Shown one piece after another: positions 1 to 7,939 of a stretch of 64,000 nucleotides of DNA. Positions within the stretch are counted from its first letter, which is position 1; each line of letters opens with the position of its first letter. The position numbers and the translations under genes were made by a program. This DNA comes from Streptomyces xanthochromogenes (lineage in GTDB: Bacteria > Actinomycetota > Actinomycetes > Streptomycetales > Streptomycetaceae), in assembly GCF_014650455.1 (NCBI RefSeq), contig NZ_BMUZ01000008.1, positions 62,001 to 126,000 of the forward strand, in the 5' to 3' direction. Below the pieces are notes generated by a model. It did not search any database and had not been told where the DNA came from. It saw nothing but the letters and a program-made list of their open reading frames with translations.

Positions 1-1
1 G

Positions 2-397
2 GCGTTCTTCGCCGTGAAGGACGGCGGGCTCATCGACCAGCACCACCAGGCCGGGTCCGTCACCCTGCTCGGCGCCGAGCTCGTCACCGGTGTGCTCATG
101 GGCGTCGGCTGGGCCTGGACGTCGCGGATATGGACCGAGCCCGACGGCACGGTGTGGTCCCGCGGCACCAAGGCGACCGCCGGGATCTGGGTCCTCGGCA
201 TAGCCCTGCGGGTCGGACTCGCCGCCCTCGGCGCCCTGGCCGGGATCCACATGGGCACCGGCGCCATCCTGCTGGCGCTCGCCGCCTCCCTGATCGTCCG
301 CGGCGGCATCCTGATGTGGCGGGCCCAGCCGGCCCTCGCGTCGTACGGTACTGCTGCCGCAAGCCCCGCCCCGCAGGTGTGGAAGGACCGCGTGTGA
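2..397 (+). CDS. DUF1453/CcdC-like membrane protein, 5'-truncated by the window edge
   Basis: The reading frame is already open at base 2 (Ala-Phe-Phe-Ala precede the first GTG at 14), so the gene starts outside the window. What remains is about 131 residues with hydrophobic segments around GAELVTGVLMGVGWAW, IWVLGIALRVGLAALGALAG and AILLALAASLIVRGGILMW. This fits the small membrane proteins annotated as DUF1453 that often precede NarL-type kinases in Streptomyces. The stop overlaps the GTG of the kinase gene by 4 bp, implying translational coupling. Function is unknown; a role with the sensor kinase is inferred from position only. Family assignment is from overall appearance and is moderate. 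Confidence 0.6.
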   Translation, partial: AFFAVKDGGLIDQHHQAGSVTLLGAELVTGVLMGVGWAWTSRIWTEPDGTVWSRGTKATAGIWVLGIALRVGLAALGALAGIHMGTGAILLALAASLIVRGGILMWRAQPALASYGTAAASPAPQVWKDRV

Positions 398-1584
398 CCC
401 TGGAGACCTGGCTCGGCTGGCCTTCGCGGGAAGCACTTGCCCGCGAAGGCCTCACGCGTGCCAGACGCAATCTCGCCCGGGCCATCCGGGCCGTGGTGTT
501 CACCGCCCTGCTCTGGTCCACGCTCACCGAAGAGCACGCGCCGGGAGGCTGGGCGTGGGTGGGCGGCATCGCTCTCGTCCTCGGCTGCGCCCTGCTGGGC
601 CGGGCGTTCTTCCGCTTCACCTACGACCACCGGCTCTGGCCCTCGTTGGCCGCGCTGGTGCTGGTCATGGGCGGCGCGGCCGGGGCCAGGGCGGCGGGCT
701 GGCCGGTGCTCGCCCTGGTCATGTTCTGCGGCTGCGCGGTGACCGCCCTGGGACGGCTGCCGCTGGGAGCCGCCGTCCCCTGCACCGCGGTGGCCCTCGC
801 GGCGTACTCCCTTGTCAACAACGACAATTGGCTGACCACCGTGGTGACCGTGGCCGGGCTCGGGCTCGCCGGATATGTGCTGCGCCTCGACGCGGAGGCC
901 CGCGGCAGCGCCCAGCGGCTCCTCGCCCAGGAGCGGGCGGCGCGGGCCGCCGAGGCGGAGTCGGCCGCGCTCGGCGAGCGGGCCAGGATCGCCCGCGAGA
1001 TCCATGACGTACTGGCCCACAGCCTCTCGGCGCAGCTGGTGCACCTGGAGGCGGCGCGGCTGCTGATCGAGCGGGAGCCTCCCGGGGAGTTCCGGGAGAA
1101 GATCCTCGAACGGGTGGTGGCCGCCCGGGGCATGGCGCGCGAGGGGCTCGCCGAGACGCGCCAGGCGCTGTCCGCGCTGCGCGGCGAGATGACCCCGGTG
1201 GAGGACTTCCTGCAGGCACTGATCGAGGGAGCCGGCGTCGGCTCCGGTTTCGCCCAGGGCACCGGCGTTCAGGTCGCGGGCGAGCGCAGGGCGCTGCCCG
1301 CGGAGGCCTCGCAGGCCGTGCGCAGGGTGGCTCAGGAGGCCCTGACCAATGTGCGCAAGCACGCGCCGGGTGCGGCCGTCGCCGTGCGTCTTGAGTACCT
1401 GCCCGATGAAGTCGCCCTGGAAGTACGGGACTCGGGCGGGCGCAAGCGGGCGGGGGAGCTCGCTGTCAGTGGCTGCGGTTACGGTCTTCTGGGGATGAGG
1501 GAGCGCGCCGAACTGCTCGGCGGCACCCTGGAGGCCGGGCCGGATGAGGAGGGCTTCGTGGTGAGACTGAGGGTGCCCGCATGA
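394..1584 (+). CDS. NarL/DesK-type sensor histidine kinase
   Basis: This is a 396-residue membrane histidine kinase. The N-terminal third has several hydrophobic helices (roughly residues 30-150) with little extracellular loop, as in intramembrane-sensing kinases. A short coiled coil leads into the HisKA_3 box REIHDVLAHSLS, with the phospho-accepting His at about residue 204. A HATPase domain follows, with N-box QEALTNVRKHA and a G-box ending in GYGLLGMRERAELLGG. The GTG start at 394 is chosen because it overlaps the upstream stop by 4 bp; the frame is open further upstream but within the preceding gene. Its stop overlaps the response regulator start by 4 bp. The signal sensed is not evident. 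Confidence 0.9.
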   Translation: MTLETWLGWPSREALAREGLTRARRNLARAIRAVVFTALLWSTLTEEHAPGGWAWVGGIALVLGCALLGRAFFRFTYDHRLWPSLAALVLVMGGAAGARAAGWPVLALVMFCGCAVTALGRLPLGAAVPCTAVALAAYSLVNNDNWLTTVVTVAGLGLAGYVLRLDAEARGSAQRLLAQERAARAAEAESAALGERARIAREIHDVLAHSLSAQLVHLEAARLLIEREPPGEFREKILERVVAARGMAREGLAETRQALSALRGEMTPVEDFLQALIEGAGVGSGFAQGTGVQVAGERRALPAEASQAVRRVAQEALTNVRKHAPGAAVAVRLEYLPDEVALEVRDSGGRKRAGELAVSGCGYGLLGMRERAELLGGTLEAGPDEEGFVVRLRVPA

Positions 1585-2291
1585 GCGGGAACGGGCCCGA
1601 GGCAGGGGCGGGGGCACGGGGGACGATCAAGGTGGTCGTGGCCGACGACCAGTCCGTGGTGCGCGAGGGCATCGTGATGCTGCTCGGGCTGCTCCCCGGC
1701 ATCGAGGTCATCGGCTCGGCGCGGGACGGCGAGGAGGCGGTCGCCCTCACCGGCCGGCTGGCACCGGACATCGTCCTGATGGACCTGCGCATGCCGCGCT
1801 GCGACGGCGTCGAGGCGACCCGCCGCATCCGCGCCGAGCATCCCGGCACCGAGGTGGTGATCCTGACGACGTACGCCGACGACGACTCGCTCTTCCCCGC
1901 CCTGCAGGCCGGGGCGCGGGGCTATCTGACCAAGGACGCCGGGGGAGACGAGATCGTCAAGTCGATACAGGACGTGCTGGCCGGGCAGGCGGGCCTCGCC
2001 CCCTCCGTCCAGCGCCGCCTCCTGGAGCGCGTGACGGCGCCGCCGCCCGCCCCCGCCGCGCCGGCCGAGCTGCCCGACGGGCTCACCACGCGCGAGGGCG
2101 AGGTGCTCGGGCTCGTCGCGGAGGGGATGTCCAACTCCGAGATCTCCCACGCCCTGCACATCTCGACGGCCACGGTGAAGACGCACATCAACAACATCTT
2201 CGGCAAGACGGGCATGCGCGACCGCGCCCAGGCCGTGCGCTACGCCTACCGGCACGGACTGTCCCGGCCGCCGGGCAGTTCCCACCCCTGA
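1581..2291 (+). CDS. NarL/LuxR-family response regulator
   Basis: This is a 236-residue regulator. An N-terminal receiver domain (residues about 14-130) has acidic pocket VVADDQ, phospho-acceptor Asp in LMDLRMPR (about residue 68), the Thr of ILTTYADD and Lys of LTKDAGG. A C-terminal LuxR helix-turn-helix follows with LTTREGEVLGLVAEGMSN and TVKTHINNIFGK. It begins with ATG in a 4-bp overlap with the kinase stop, so the pair is coupled. By family it binds DNA as a phosphorylated dimer. The downstream DUF485/symporter operon is a plausible target by proximity, but no operator was identified. Confidence 0.92.
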   Translation: MSGNGPEAGAGARGTIKVVVADDQSVVREGIVMLLGLLPGIEVIGSARDGEEAVALTGRLAPDIVLMDLRMPRCDGVEATRRIRAEHPGTEVVILTTYADDDSLFPALQAGARGYLTKDAGGDEIVKSIQDVLAGQAGLAPSVQRRLLERVTAPPPAPAAPAELPDGLTTREGEVLGLVAEGMSNSEISHALHISTATVKTHINNIFGKTGMRDRAQAVRYAYRHGLSRPPGSSHP

Positions 2292-2410
2292 TGAGGGATC
2301 TTCGTCACCTAATGGGGTGAAGTGGGCGGCATACGGAGGCTCAGGGCCTCCCGCTCTGCCCATCCTTGGGCACGCGGCCGAACGGGGCCGTGGGCAAGGA
2401 GAGTTGTTCG

Positions 2411-3022
2411 GTGGAGAAGCAGGAGGGGCGTGATCCCGCGGCGGCGCGGATCGACGACCCCTGGTACGACGCCCTGGCCTCCGGCTGGGGCGAACTGGAC
2501 GGTGAGCCGGCGTCCGCGACCGTGCCCGCCCAGCAGCGCGCGGACGGGGGAGAACGCCTCAGCCCGGCGGAGATCTACCTCGAAGTGCACCGCAGCGCGG
2601 CCTTCCAGGAGGTGCGACGCCGCTACCGCCGGTTCGTCGTCCCGGCCACGGCCGCCTTCTTCGCCTGGTACCTCGCCTATGTGATCACCGCGGTGAGCGC
2701 CCCCGGTCTCATGTCGCGGCCGGTGGCCGGTGCGGTGAACGTGGCGATGGTCGCCGGGCTGGCGCAGTTCCTGTCCACCTTCCTGCTGACCTGGGCGTAC
2801 GCCCGCCACGCACGGCTGCGCCGGGACCGGGCCGCGCTGGAGTTGCGCTGGGTGGTGTTCGAGCAGAACCAGCAGAACCAGAACGGGCGCACCGCCCCGC
2901 CCGGCCCCGGCGTCAACGGCAGCCGGCCCGCTCGGGGCGACCAGCACGCGCGTCGGCCCGAACCGGGTCGTGGGGCCCGGCGCAACGACGGACAGGGAAC
3001 GACACGGGGAGCCCACAGGTGA
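2411..3022 (+). CDS. DUF485 family membrane protein
   Basis: This is a 203-residue protein. After a hydrophilic N-terminal extension of about 50 residues comes the DUF485 signature: EVHRSAAFQEVRRRYRRFV followed by two transmembrane helices (FFAWYLAYVITAVSAPGL and VAMVAGLAQFLSTFLLTWAY) and the basic loop ARHARLRRDRA. The C-terminus is a Gln/Asn- then Pro/Arg-rich tail. I place the start at GTG 2411, nine bases after AAGGAG at 2396-2401; an in-frame TTG at 2366 lacks such a site. DUF485 proteins regularly sit ahead of acetate-type sodium/solute symporters and are thought to be accessory. Here the stop overlaps the symporter start by 4 bp. Confidence 0.85.
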   Translation: MEKQEGRDPAAARIDDPWYDALASGWGELDGEPASATVPAQQRADGGERLSPAEIYLEVHRSAAFQEVRRRYRRFVVPATAAFFAWYLAYVITAVSAPGLMSRPVAGAVNVAMVAGLAQFLSTFLLTWAYARHARLRRDRAALELRWVVFEQNQQNQNGRTAPPGPGVNGSRPARGDQHARRPEPGRGARRNDGQGTTRGAHR

Positions 3023-4617
3023 TCGTCGGCGGGGACCATCAGACTCTGGCGCTGCTGCTGTTCAGCGCGTTCGTGGCGGCCACGCTCGCCATCACCACCT
3101 GGGTGAGCCGCAACCGGCACGGCTCTGCCGAGGAGTTCTACACCGGGGGGCGGCTCTTCTCCCCCCTGGAAAATGGTTTTGCCATCGCGGGCGACTACAT
3201 GTCGGCCGCCTCCTTCCTCGGTATCTCCGGGCTGATCGCGCTGTTCGGCTACGACGGGATGCTGTACTCGGTCGGGTTCCTCGTCGCCTGGCTCGTCGTG
3301 CTGTTCCTGGTCGCCGAACTGGTCCGCAACTGCGGCAAGTTCACGCTCGCCGACGTGGTCGCGGCCCGGATGAGCGAGCGCCCGGTGCGGATCGCCGCGG
3401 GAACTTCCTCGGTCACCGTGTCCGTTCTCTATCTGGTGGCGCAGATGGTCGGCGCGGGCAGCCTGGTCGCCCTCCTGCTCGGCGGCACCAGCGACGCCGC
3501 GCGGAACTGGACGGTCATCGGGGTCGGCGCCCTGATGGTGGTCTATGTGTCGCTCGGCGGGATGCGGGCCACCACCTGGATCCAGATCGTGAAGGCCGTC
3601 CTGCTCATGGCCGGCACGATCACCCTCACCGTGCTGGTGCTGCTGCGCTTCCACGGCAACATCGACGCGCTGCTCGACTCGGCGGCCGACCACAGCGGCC
3701 ACGGAAGGGAGTTCCTCGCCCCCGGCCTCAAGTACGGCGGTGACTGGACGGCGCGGTTCGACTTCATCAGCCTGGGCCTGGCCCTGGTTCTGGGTACGGC
3801 CGGGCTGCCGCACATCCTGTCGCGCTTCTACACCGTTCCGACCGCGCGGGCGGCCCGCCGCTCGGTCGTCTGGTCCATCGGACTCATCGGCGGCTTCTAC
3901 CTGATGACGATCGTGCTCGGCTTCGGCGCGGCCGCGCTGGTCGGCTCGGCCGAGGTCAAGGCGTCGAACCCGGCGGGCAACACGGCCGTCGCGCTGCTCG
4001 CCTACGACCTGGGAGGCGGAGCGGGGTCCACCGGCGGGACGGTCCTCTTCGCCGTGGTCGCCGCCGTCGCCTTCGCGACCATCCTCGCCGTGGTCGCGGG
4101 CATCACCCTGGCGTCCTCGGCGTCCGTGGCCCACGACCTGTACGCCTCGCTCCGGCGCCGGCACGCGAAGCAGCGCAGCGAGGTGGCGGTGGCCCGGGTC
4201 GCCTCGGTGGGGATCGGGGCAGTGGCCATCGGCCTCGGTCTGCTCGCCCGGGACCTCAACGTGGCGTTCCTGGTGGGCCTGGCCTTCGCGGTGGCCGCCT
4301 CGGCGAACCTGCCGGTGCTGCTCTACTCCCTGTTCTGGGGGAACTTCACCACGCGCGGGGCCGTGTGGTCCGTGTACGGAGGCCTGGTCCCGGCGCTGTT
4401 CCTGGTCCTGGTCTCGCCGGTCGTCTCCGGCAGCCCCGAATCGCTGTTCCCCGGCGTGGACTTCCAGTTCTTCCCGCTGCAGAACCCGGGCCTCGTCTCC
4501 ATCCCGCTGGGTTTCCTCGCGGGCTGGCTCGGCACGGTGACGTCGCGTGAGGTGCCGGATGAGGTGGGGTATGCGGAGGCGGAGGTGCGGGCCCTGACGG
4601 GTGCGGGGGCTGTCTAG
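3019..4617 (+). CDS. Sodium/solute symporter, cation-acetate (ActP) type
   Basis: This is a 532-residue polytopic membrane protein of the SSS family with about 13 predicted helices. Family marks include EEFYTGGRLFSPLENGFAIA, the YMSAASFLGISG helix, KFTLADVVAARM, and the segment GLPHILSRFYTVPTARAARR. These match acetate/propionate/pyruvate uptake carriers driven by sodium or protons. The gene is coupled to DUF485 by a GTGA overlap and follows a two-component system. Substrate cannot be fixed from sequence; monocarboxylate is the family default. Confidence 0.88.
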   Translation: MIVGGDHQTLALLLFSAFVAATLAITTWVSRNRHGSAEEFYTGGRLFSPLENGFAIAGDYMSAASFLGISGLIALFGYDGMLYSVGFLVAWLVVLFLVAELVRNCGKFTLADVVAARMSERPVRIAAGTSSVTVSVLYLVAQMVGAGSLVALLLGGTSDAARNWTVIGVGALMVVYVSLGGMRATTWIQIVKAVLLMAGTITLTVLVLLRFHGNIDALLDSAADHSGHGREFLAPGLKYGGDWTARFDFISLGLALVLGTAGLPHILSRFYTVPTARAARRSVVWSIGLIGGFYLMTIVLGFGAAALVGSAEVKASNPAGNTAVALLAYDLGGGAGSTGGTVLFAVVAAVAFATILAVVAGITLASSASVAHDLYASLRRRHAKQRSEVAVARVASVGIGAVAIGLGLLARDLNVAFLVGLAFAVAASANLPVLLYSLFWGNFTTRGAVWSVYGGLVPALFLVLVSPVVSGSPESLFPGVDFQFFPLQNPGLVSIPLGFLAGWLGTVTSREVPDEVGYAEAEVRALTGAGAV

Positions 4618-4635
4618 GCCCCCTGCGCCCCGACC

Positions 4636-4880
4636 CCCCGGGGCTCCGCCCCGGCCCCGCGGGGTTTGCCCTCCGGCCCGCCCGTGACTCGGGGTTGGTT
4701 GGGTTCCGGCTCCCTGGGGCTGCGCCCCAGACCCCGGGGGGTTTGCCCTCCCTCCCGCCCGTGCGGCGGGTTGTATCGGCTGAGCCCTGGGGCTGCGCCC
4801 CAGACCCCTGCGGGGGCTCTGCCCCCTGCACCCCCGTTCGCGCCTGAACGGCGCTCGTCCTCAAACGCCGGACAGGCTGA
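4636..4880. repeat. Intergenic REP-like GC-rich palindromes
   Basis: Three copies of a short palindrome GGGGCTNCGCCCC lie at 4640-4652, 4716-4728 and 4789-4801, spaced 76 and 73 bases apart. Two carry the same flank (CCAGACCCC) and two are followed by GGGTTTGCCCTCC. At 4858-4879 lies a motif whose reverse complement contains CCGGCGTTTGAGGA. The same motif recurs at 39.87 kb in the opposite orientation. This type of element is common between Streptomyces genes. The first palindromes may also serve as a terminator for the symporter gene. No credible coding sequence is seen here. Confidence 0.7.
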
Positions 4881-4905
4881 AGGTGCCCCAGCACCGGTAT
4901 GGCCA

Positions 4906-5056
4906 GGGGCGCGGGGAACTGCGCGACCAGCCACCCACGGTCCGCAGCCGAGAAGGGTTTTGGGGGCGCGGGGAACTGCGCGATCAGCCGCCCACGGCGG
5001 GCGGACGAGGGCGCTTTCGGGGGGCGCGGGGAACTATGCGCATGGCGCCCACGGTC
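4906..5056. repeat. Direct repeats of a GGGGCGCGGGGAACT element
   Basis: Three copies of GGGGCGCGGGGAACT occur at 4906-4920, 4963-4977 and 5021-5035, with periods of 57 and 58 bases. Most are followed by TGCGCGAYCAGCC and a CCCACGG motif. A diverged inverted copy occurs at 20109-20123. It is a familiar Streptomyces intergenic repeat. Function is unknown; it may be a mobile palindromic unit or a nucleoid-associated site. Confidence 0.75.
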
Positions 5057-5093
5057 CTCACCCTCAAGGGGAGTTGGGAGGCGAGCCCCCACA

Positions 5094-5287
5094 GGGGGTT
5101 GGAGGTGCAGGCCCCTCCACACGGGGCCAGGGGGTTGGAGGTGCAGGCCCCCAAACGGGGCCAGGGGCCAGGGGGTTGGAGGTGCAGGCCCCTCCACACG
5201 GGGCCAGGGGGTTGGAGGTGCAGGCCCCCAAACGGGGCCAGGGGCCAGGGGGTTGGAGGTGCAGGCCCCCAAACGGGGCCAGGGGCA
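5094..5287. repeat. Five-unit tandem array of 36/41-bp units
   Basis: Five head-to-tail units begin GGGGGTTGGAGGTGCAGGCC at 5094, 5130, 5171, 5207 and 5248. They alternate between a 36-base form (ending CCTCCACACGGGGCCA) and a 41-base form (ending CCAAACGGGGCCAGGGGCCA) in the order short-long-short-long-long. A 77-base higher-order repeat is therefore duplicated. The last unit ends slightly diverged. Both strands read open across it, but only as repetitive peptide, so no gene is called. Near-identity of the units implies recent expansion. Confidence 0.85.
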
Positions 5288-5376
5288 CAGGCCCTCGCAC
5301 GGGCTGCCTGGGGTGCAGGGCACGGCGGCCGGTTGGGGATGCAGGGTGGCGTGGCGCGGGACCAGGGGTGGGGGCC

Positions 5377-6060
5377 TCACACCGCCCAGGCGTATCGGTG
5401 TTCGGGGCGGCCCGTTTCGCCGTAGCGGAGGGTCAGGCACAAGCGGCCCGACTGTTCGAGGAGGCGCAGATAGCGCTGGGCCGTCGAGCGGCTCAGGCCG
5501 GTGCGGTCGGCGACCTCGTGGGCCGACAGCGGATGATCCGCGGAGTGCAGCACCTCGCGGATCAGCTCGGCCGTCGGTACCGAGTGACGGCTCGGCAAGC
5601 CGGTGCGCAGGGCCGCGAAGATCCGGTCGACCTGATCCTGGTCCTGGGCCGCGCACGGCCCGTCGCCGGCGCCGGTGGCCCGGTCCACCGTGCGCCGCAG
5701 CGTCGCATACGAGTCGAGCTTGGCCCGCAGCCCCGCGAAGCTGAACGGCTTGACCAGGTAGTGCAGTGCGCCGTGACGCATCGCGGCCTGGACGGTCGCC
5801 ACATCGCTCGCGGACGTCACCATGATCACGTCACTGCGGTGGCCCCGCTCCCGCATCCGGCGCACCAGGCTGAGCCCGGTCTCGTCGGGCAGGAAGTGGT
5901 CGAGCAGCACCAGGTCGATCCGCCGGCGCTCCAGCGCGGCCAGTGCCTGGGCGGCACTGTGCGCACGCGCCACGACACGGAATCCGGGAACCTTCCCGAC
6001 GTACGCCGCGTTGATCTCGGCGACACGGAAGTCGTCGTCCACGACCAGGACGTCGATCAA
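5377..6060 (-). CDS. CitB/DpiA-type response regulator without an adjacent kinase
   Basis: This is a 227-residue two-domain regulator. The receiver has IDVLVVDDDFRVAEINAAY, phospho-acceptor Asp in LVLLDHFLPDE, MVTSAS and the Lys of YLVKPFSFAGLR. The C-terminal winged helix region has LSAHEVADRTGLSRSTAQRYL and ends GETGRPEHRYAWAV. I choose TTG at 6060, because AGGAG lies six bases upstream and the receiver begins at once. The frame is open to 6144 but that adds a poorly conserved Cys-rich stretch. It is a close paralogue of the regulator at 9194-9931. It is transcribed divergently from the ABC transporter operon at 6224. Confidence 0.88.
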   Translation of the reverse strand: MIDVLVVDDDFRVAEINAAYVGKVPGFRVVARAHSAAQALAALERRRIDLVLLDHFLPDETGLSLVRRMRERGHRSDVIMVTSASDVATVQAAMRHGALHYLVKPFSFAGLRAKLDSYATLRRTVDRATGAGDGPCAAQDQDQVDRIFAALRTGLPSRHSVPTAELIREVLHSADHPLSAHEVADRTGLSRSTAQRYLRLLEQSGRLCLTLRYGETGRPEHRYAWAV

Positions 6061-6125
6061 GGCGCTCTCCTCACTTCCCCCGCAGGCGGGGCGGCTGCTC
6101 CCCGGCGGGACCCCGCAGTTGTATC

Positions 6126-6182
6126 GCGCGCAAAACGAGCACAACAGGGGTCAGCGCGCAGAAGTGTGTCCAGCGCACACAA
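6126..6182 (+). promoter_or_regulatory. Candidate repeated operator before the ABC transporter operon
   Basis: The divergent intergenic region contains three related decamers in the same orientation: GCGCGCAAAA at 6126-6135, GCGCGCAGAA at 6154-6163 and GCGCACACAA at 6173-6182. They lie just upstream of the ATPase gene. They could be half-sites for one of the flanking response regulators. This is pattern only; in such GC-rich DNA, chance similarity is possible. Confidence 0.3.
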
Positions 6183-6223
6183 GGCTGACGCACCGGCGCG
6201 GGCCGCACCTACGGTCCCGCTCC

Positions 6224-7039
6224 ATGAACACTGACACCAGCCCCGCCATCGAGCTGAGGGGCGCCGGCAAGGCGTTCCGTACGCCGTCGGGGGCGCTGCA
6301 CACCGCCGTACGCGACCTTGATCTGACCGTCGGGCAGGGCGAGTTCGTGGCCGTCGTCGGCCCCACCGGCTGCGGGAAGTCCACCACGCTGACCCTGGTG
6401 AGCGGCCTGGACGAGCCCACCGAGGGCGAGGTGCTGGTGGCCGGGGAGCCGGTCGAGGGCATCGGCGACCAGGTGGGTTTCGTCTTCCAGCAGGACGCCG
6501 TCTTCCCCTGGCGCACCGTGCTGTCCAACGTCATGGCGGGCCCGCGCTTTCGCGGCGTACCGAAGGCCGAGGCGAAGGAGGCGGCCCGGGCCTGGCTGTC
6601 CCGGGTCGGCCTCTCGGCCTTCGAGGACCGCTATCCGCACCAGCTCTCCGGCGGTCAGCGCAAGCGGGTCGCACTCGCCGCGACCTTCGTCAACGACCCC
6701 CGGATCCTGCTGATGGACGAGCCGTTCTCGGCGCTCGACGTGCAGACCAGGGCCCTCATGTCGGACGAGCTCCTCGATCTGTGGTCCGGCACCGGGGCGT
6801 CCGTCGTGTTCGTCACGCACGACCTGGAGGAGTCCATCGCGCTGGCCGACCGGGTCGTCGTGATGACCGCGGGACCCGCCACCGTGAAGCGGATCTTCGA
6901 CATCGACCTGCCGCGGCCGCGCAAGGTCGAATCGGTCCGCCTGGAGCCGCGGTTCGTCGAGATCTACCGCGAGATCTGGGAATCGCTCGGCGAAGAGGTC
7001 CGCATCACCCGGGAGCGGGGTGCCGCCGATGTCGCCTGA
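6224..7039 (+). CDS. NitT/TauT-family ABC transporter ATP-binding protein
   Basis: This is a 271-residue ATPase. It has Walker A GPTGCGKSTT (about residues 44-53), the Q-loop in VFQQDAVFPWRT, signature LSGGQRKR, Walker B ILLMDEPFSALD and the switch His in FVTHDLEES. The WRT segment after the Q-loop is typical of nitrate/sulfonate/taurine importers (SsuB/TauB). Start ATG 6224 gives a normal N-terminus. It overlaps the permease gene. The operon order is ATPase, permease, binding protein. The substrate is unknown. Confidence 0.9.
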   Translation: MNTDTSPAIELRGAGKAFRTPSGALHTAVRDLDLTVGQGEFVAVVGPTGCGKSTTLTLVSGLDEPTEGEVLVAGEPVEGIGDQVGFVFQQDAVFPWRTVLSNVMAGPRFRGVPKAEAKEAARAWLSRVGLSAFEDRYPHQLSGGQRKRVALAATFVNDPRILLMDEPFSALDVQTRALMSDELLDLWSGTGASVVFVTHDLEESIALADRVVVMTAGPATVKRIFDIDLPRPRKVESVRLEPRFVEIYREIWESLGEEVRITRERGAADVA

Positions 7040-7889
7040 CACCGCCGCCGCGGTCGTGGTCAAGGCCGGAACCCGCACCCAGGAGCGCGCCCGGGCCGCC
7101 CGCAACCGCCGGTACCTCGTGCAGGGCAGCCGGGTGCTGCTGCTCGCCCTGGTCGTCGCGCTCTGGGAGATCCTGGCCCGCGCCGAGGTCATCGATCCGT
7201 TCAACTTCTCGATGCCGTCCGCCATTTGGGACCAGATCCGGGAGTGGGCCGTGCACGGCACGGCACAGGGCCCGCTCTGGGAACAGGTCTGGTACACCCT
7301 CTACGAGGCGCTGCTCGGCTGGGTCCTGGGGGTGACGGCGGGCGTCGTCCTCGGCATCACGCTGGGCCGCATCCGCTTCCTCGCCGATGTCCTCGGCCCG
7401 TACATCAAGGTGCTCAACGCGATACCGCGCATCGTCCTGGCACCCATCTTCCTGATCTGGTTCGGACTCGGCCCGGCCTCGAAGGTCGCCTCCGCCGTCG
7501 TCCTCGTCTTCTTCCCGGTCTTCTTCAACGCCTTCCAGGGAGCCCGAGAGGTCGACCGGAACCTGGTGAACAACGCCCGCATCCTGGGCGCGAGCAACCG
7601 CCGGGTCACGCTTCAGGTGGTCGTTCCCTCGGCGACCTCCTGGATCTTCACCAGCCTCCACGTCAGCTTCGGCTTCGCGCTCATCGGCGCGATCGTCGGC
7701 GAGTACATCGGGGCGACCCGGGGGCTCGGCCTGCTGGTGGCGGCCTCGCAGGGGACGTTCAACGCGGCCGGGGTGTACGCGGCGATGGCGATCCTCGCGG
7801 TCGTCGCCCTCTGCACCGAGGGGCTGCTCACCTTCGCCGAACGCCGGTTGTTCCGCTGGCGCCCCGCCGAGCCGGGCGCCGAGCGCTGA
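7020..7889 (+). CDS. NitT/TauT-family ABC transporter permease
   Basis: This is a 289-residue inner membrane protein with about six helices. The cytoplasmic EAA loop reads GAREVDRNLVNNARILGA, and the SsuC/TauC-like block LNAIPRIVLAPIFLIWFGLG precedes it. The GTG at 7020 lies four bases after GGGAG. ATG 7029 is a possible alternative, with 13 bases of spacing. Either start overlaps the ATPase gene, so the pair is translationally coupled. Confidence 0.9.
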   Translation: MPPMSPDTAAAVVVKAGTRTQERARAARNRRYLVQGSRVLLLALVVALWEILARAEVIDPFNFSMPSAIWDQIREWAVHGTAQGPLWEQVWYTLYEALLGWVLGVTAGVVLGITLGRIRFLADVLGPYIKVLNAIPRIVLAPIFLIWFGLGPASKVASAVVLVFFPVFFNAFQGAREVDRNLVNNARILGASNRRVTLQVVVPSATSWIFTSLHVSFGFALIGAIVGEYIGATRGLGLLVAASQGTFNAAGVYAAMAILAVVALCTEGLLTFAERRLFRWRPAEPGAER

Positions 7890-7939
7890 CCCCGCCTCCA
7901 CCCCGTTTTCCGTACGCCACCCACGATCACAGGGACGTG

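Noticed and set aside
5094..5287. Possible CRISPR array
   Set aside because: Units follow each other without unique spacers and no cas genes are nearby; it is a plain tandem repeat.
4666..5376. Open frames across the repeat region, encoding repeated GLEVQAP-type peptide
   Set aside because: They arise from tandem repeats without stops on either strand; no ribosome site or domain supports them.
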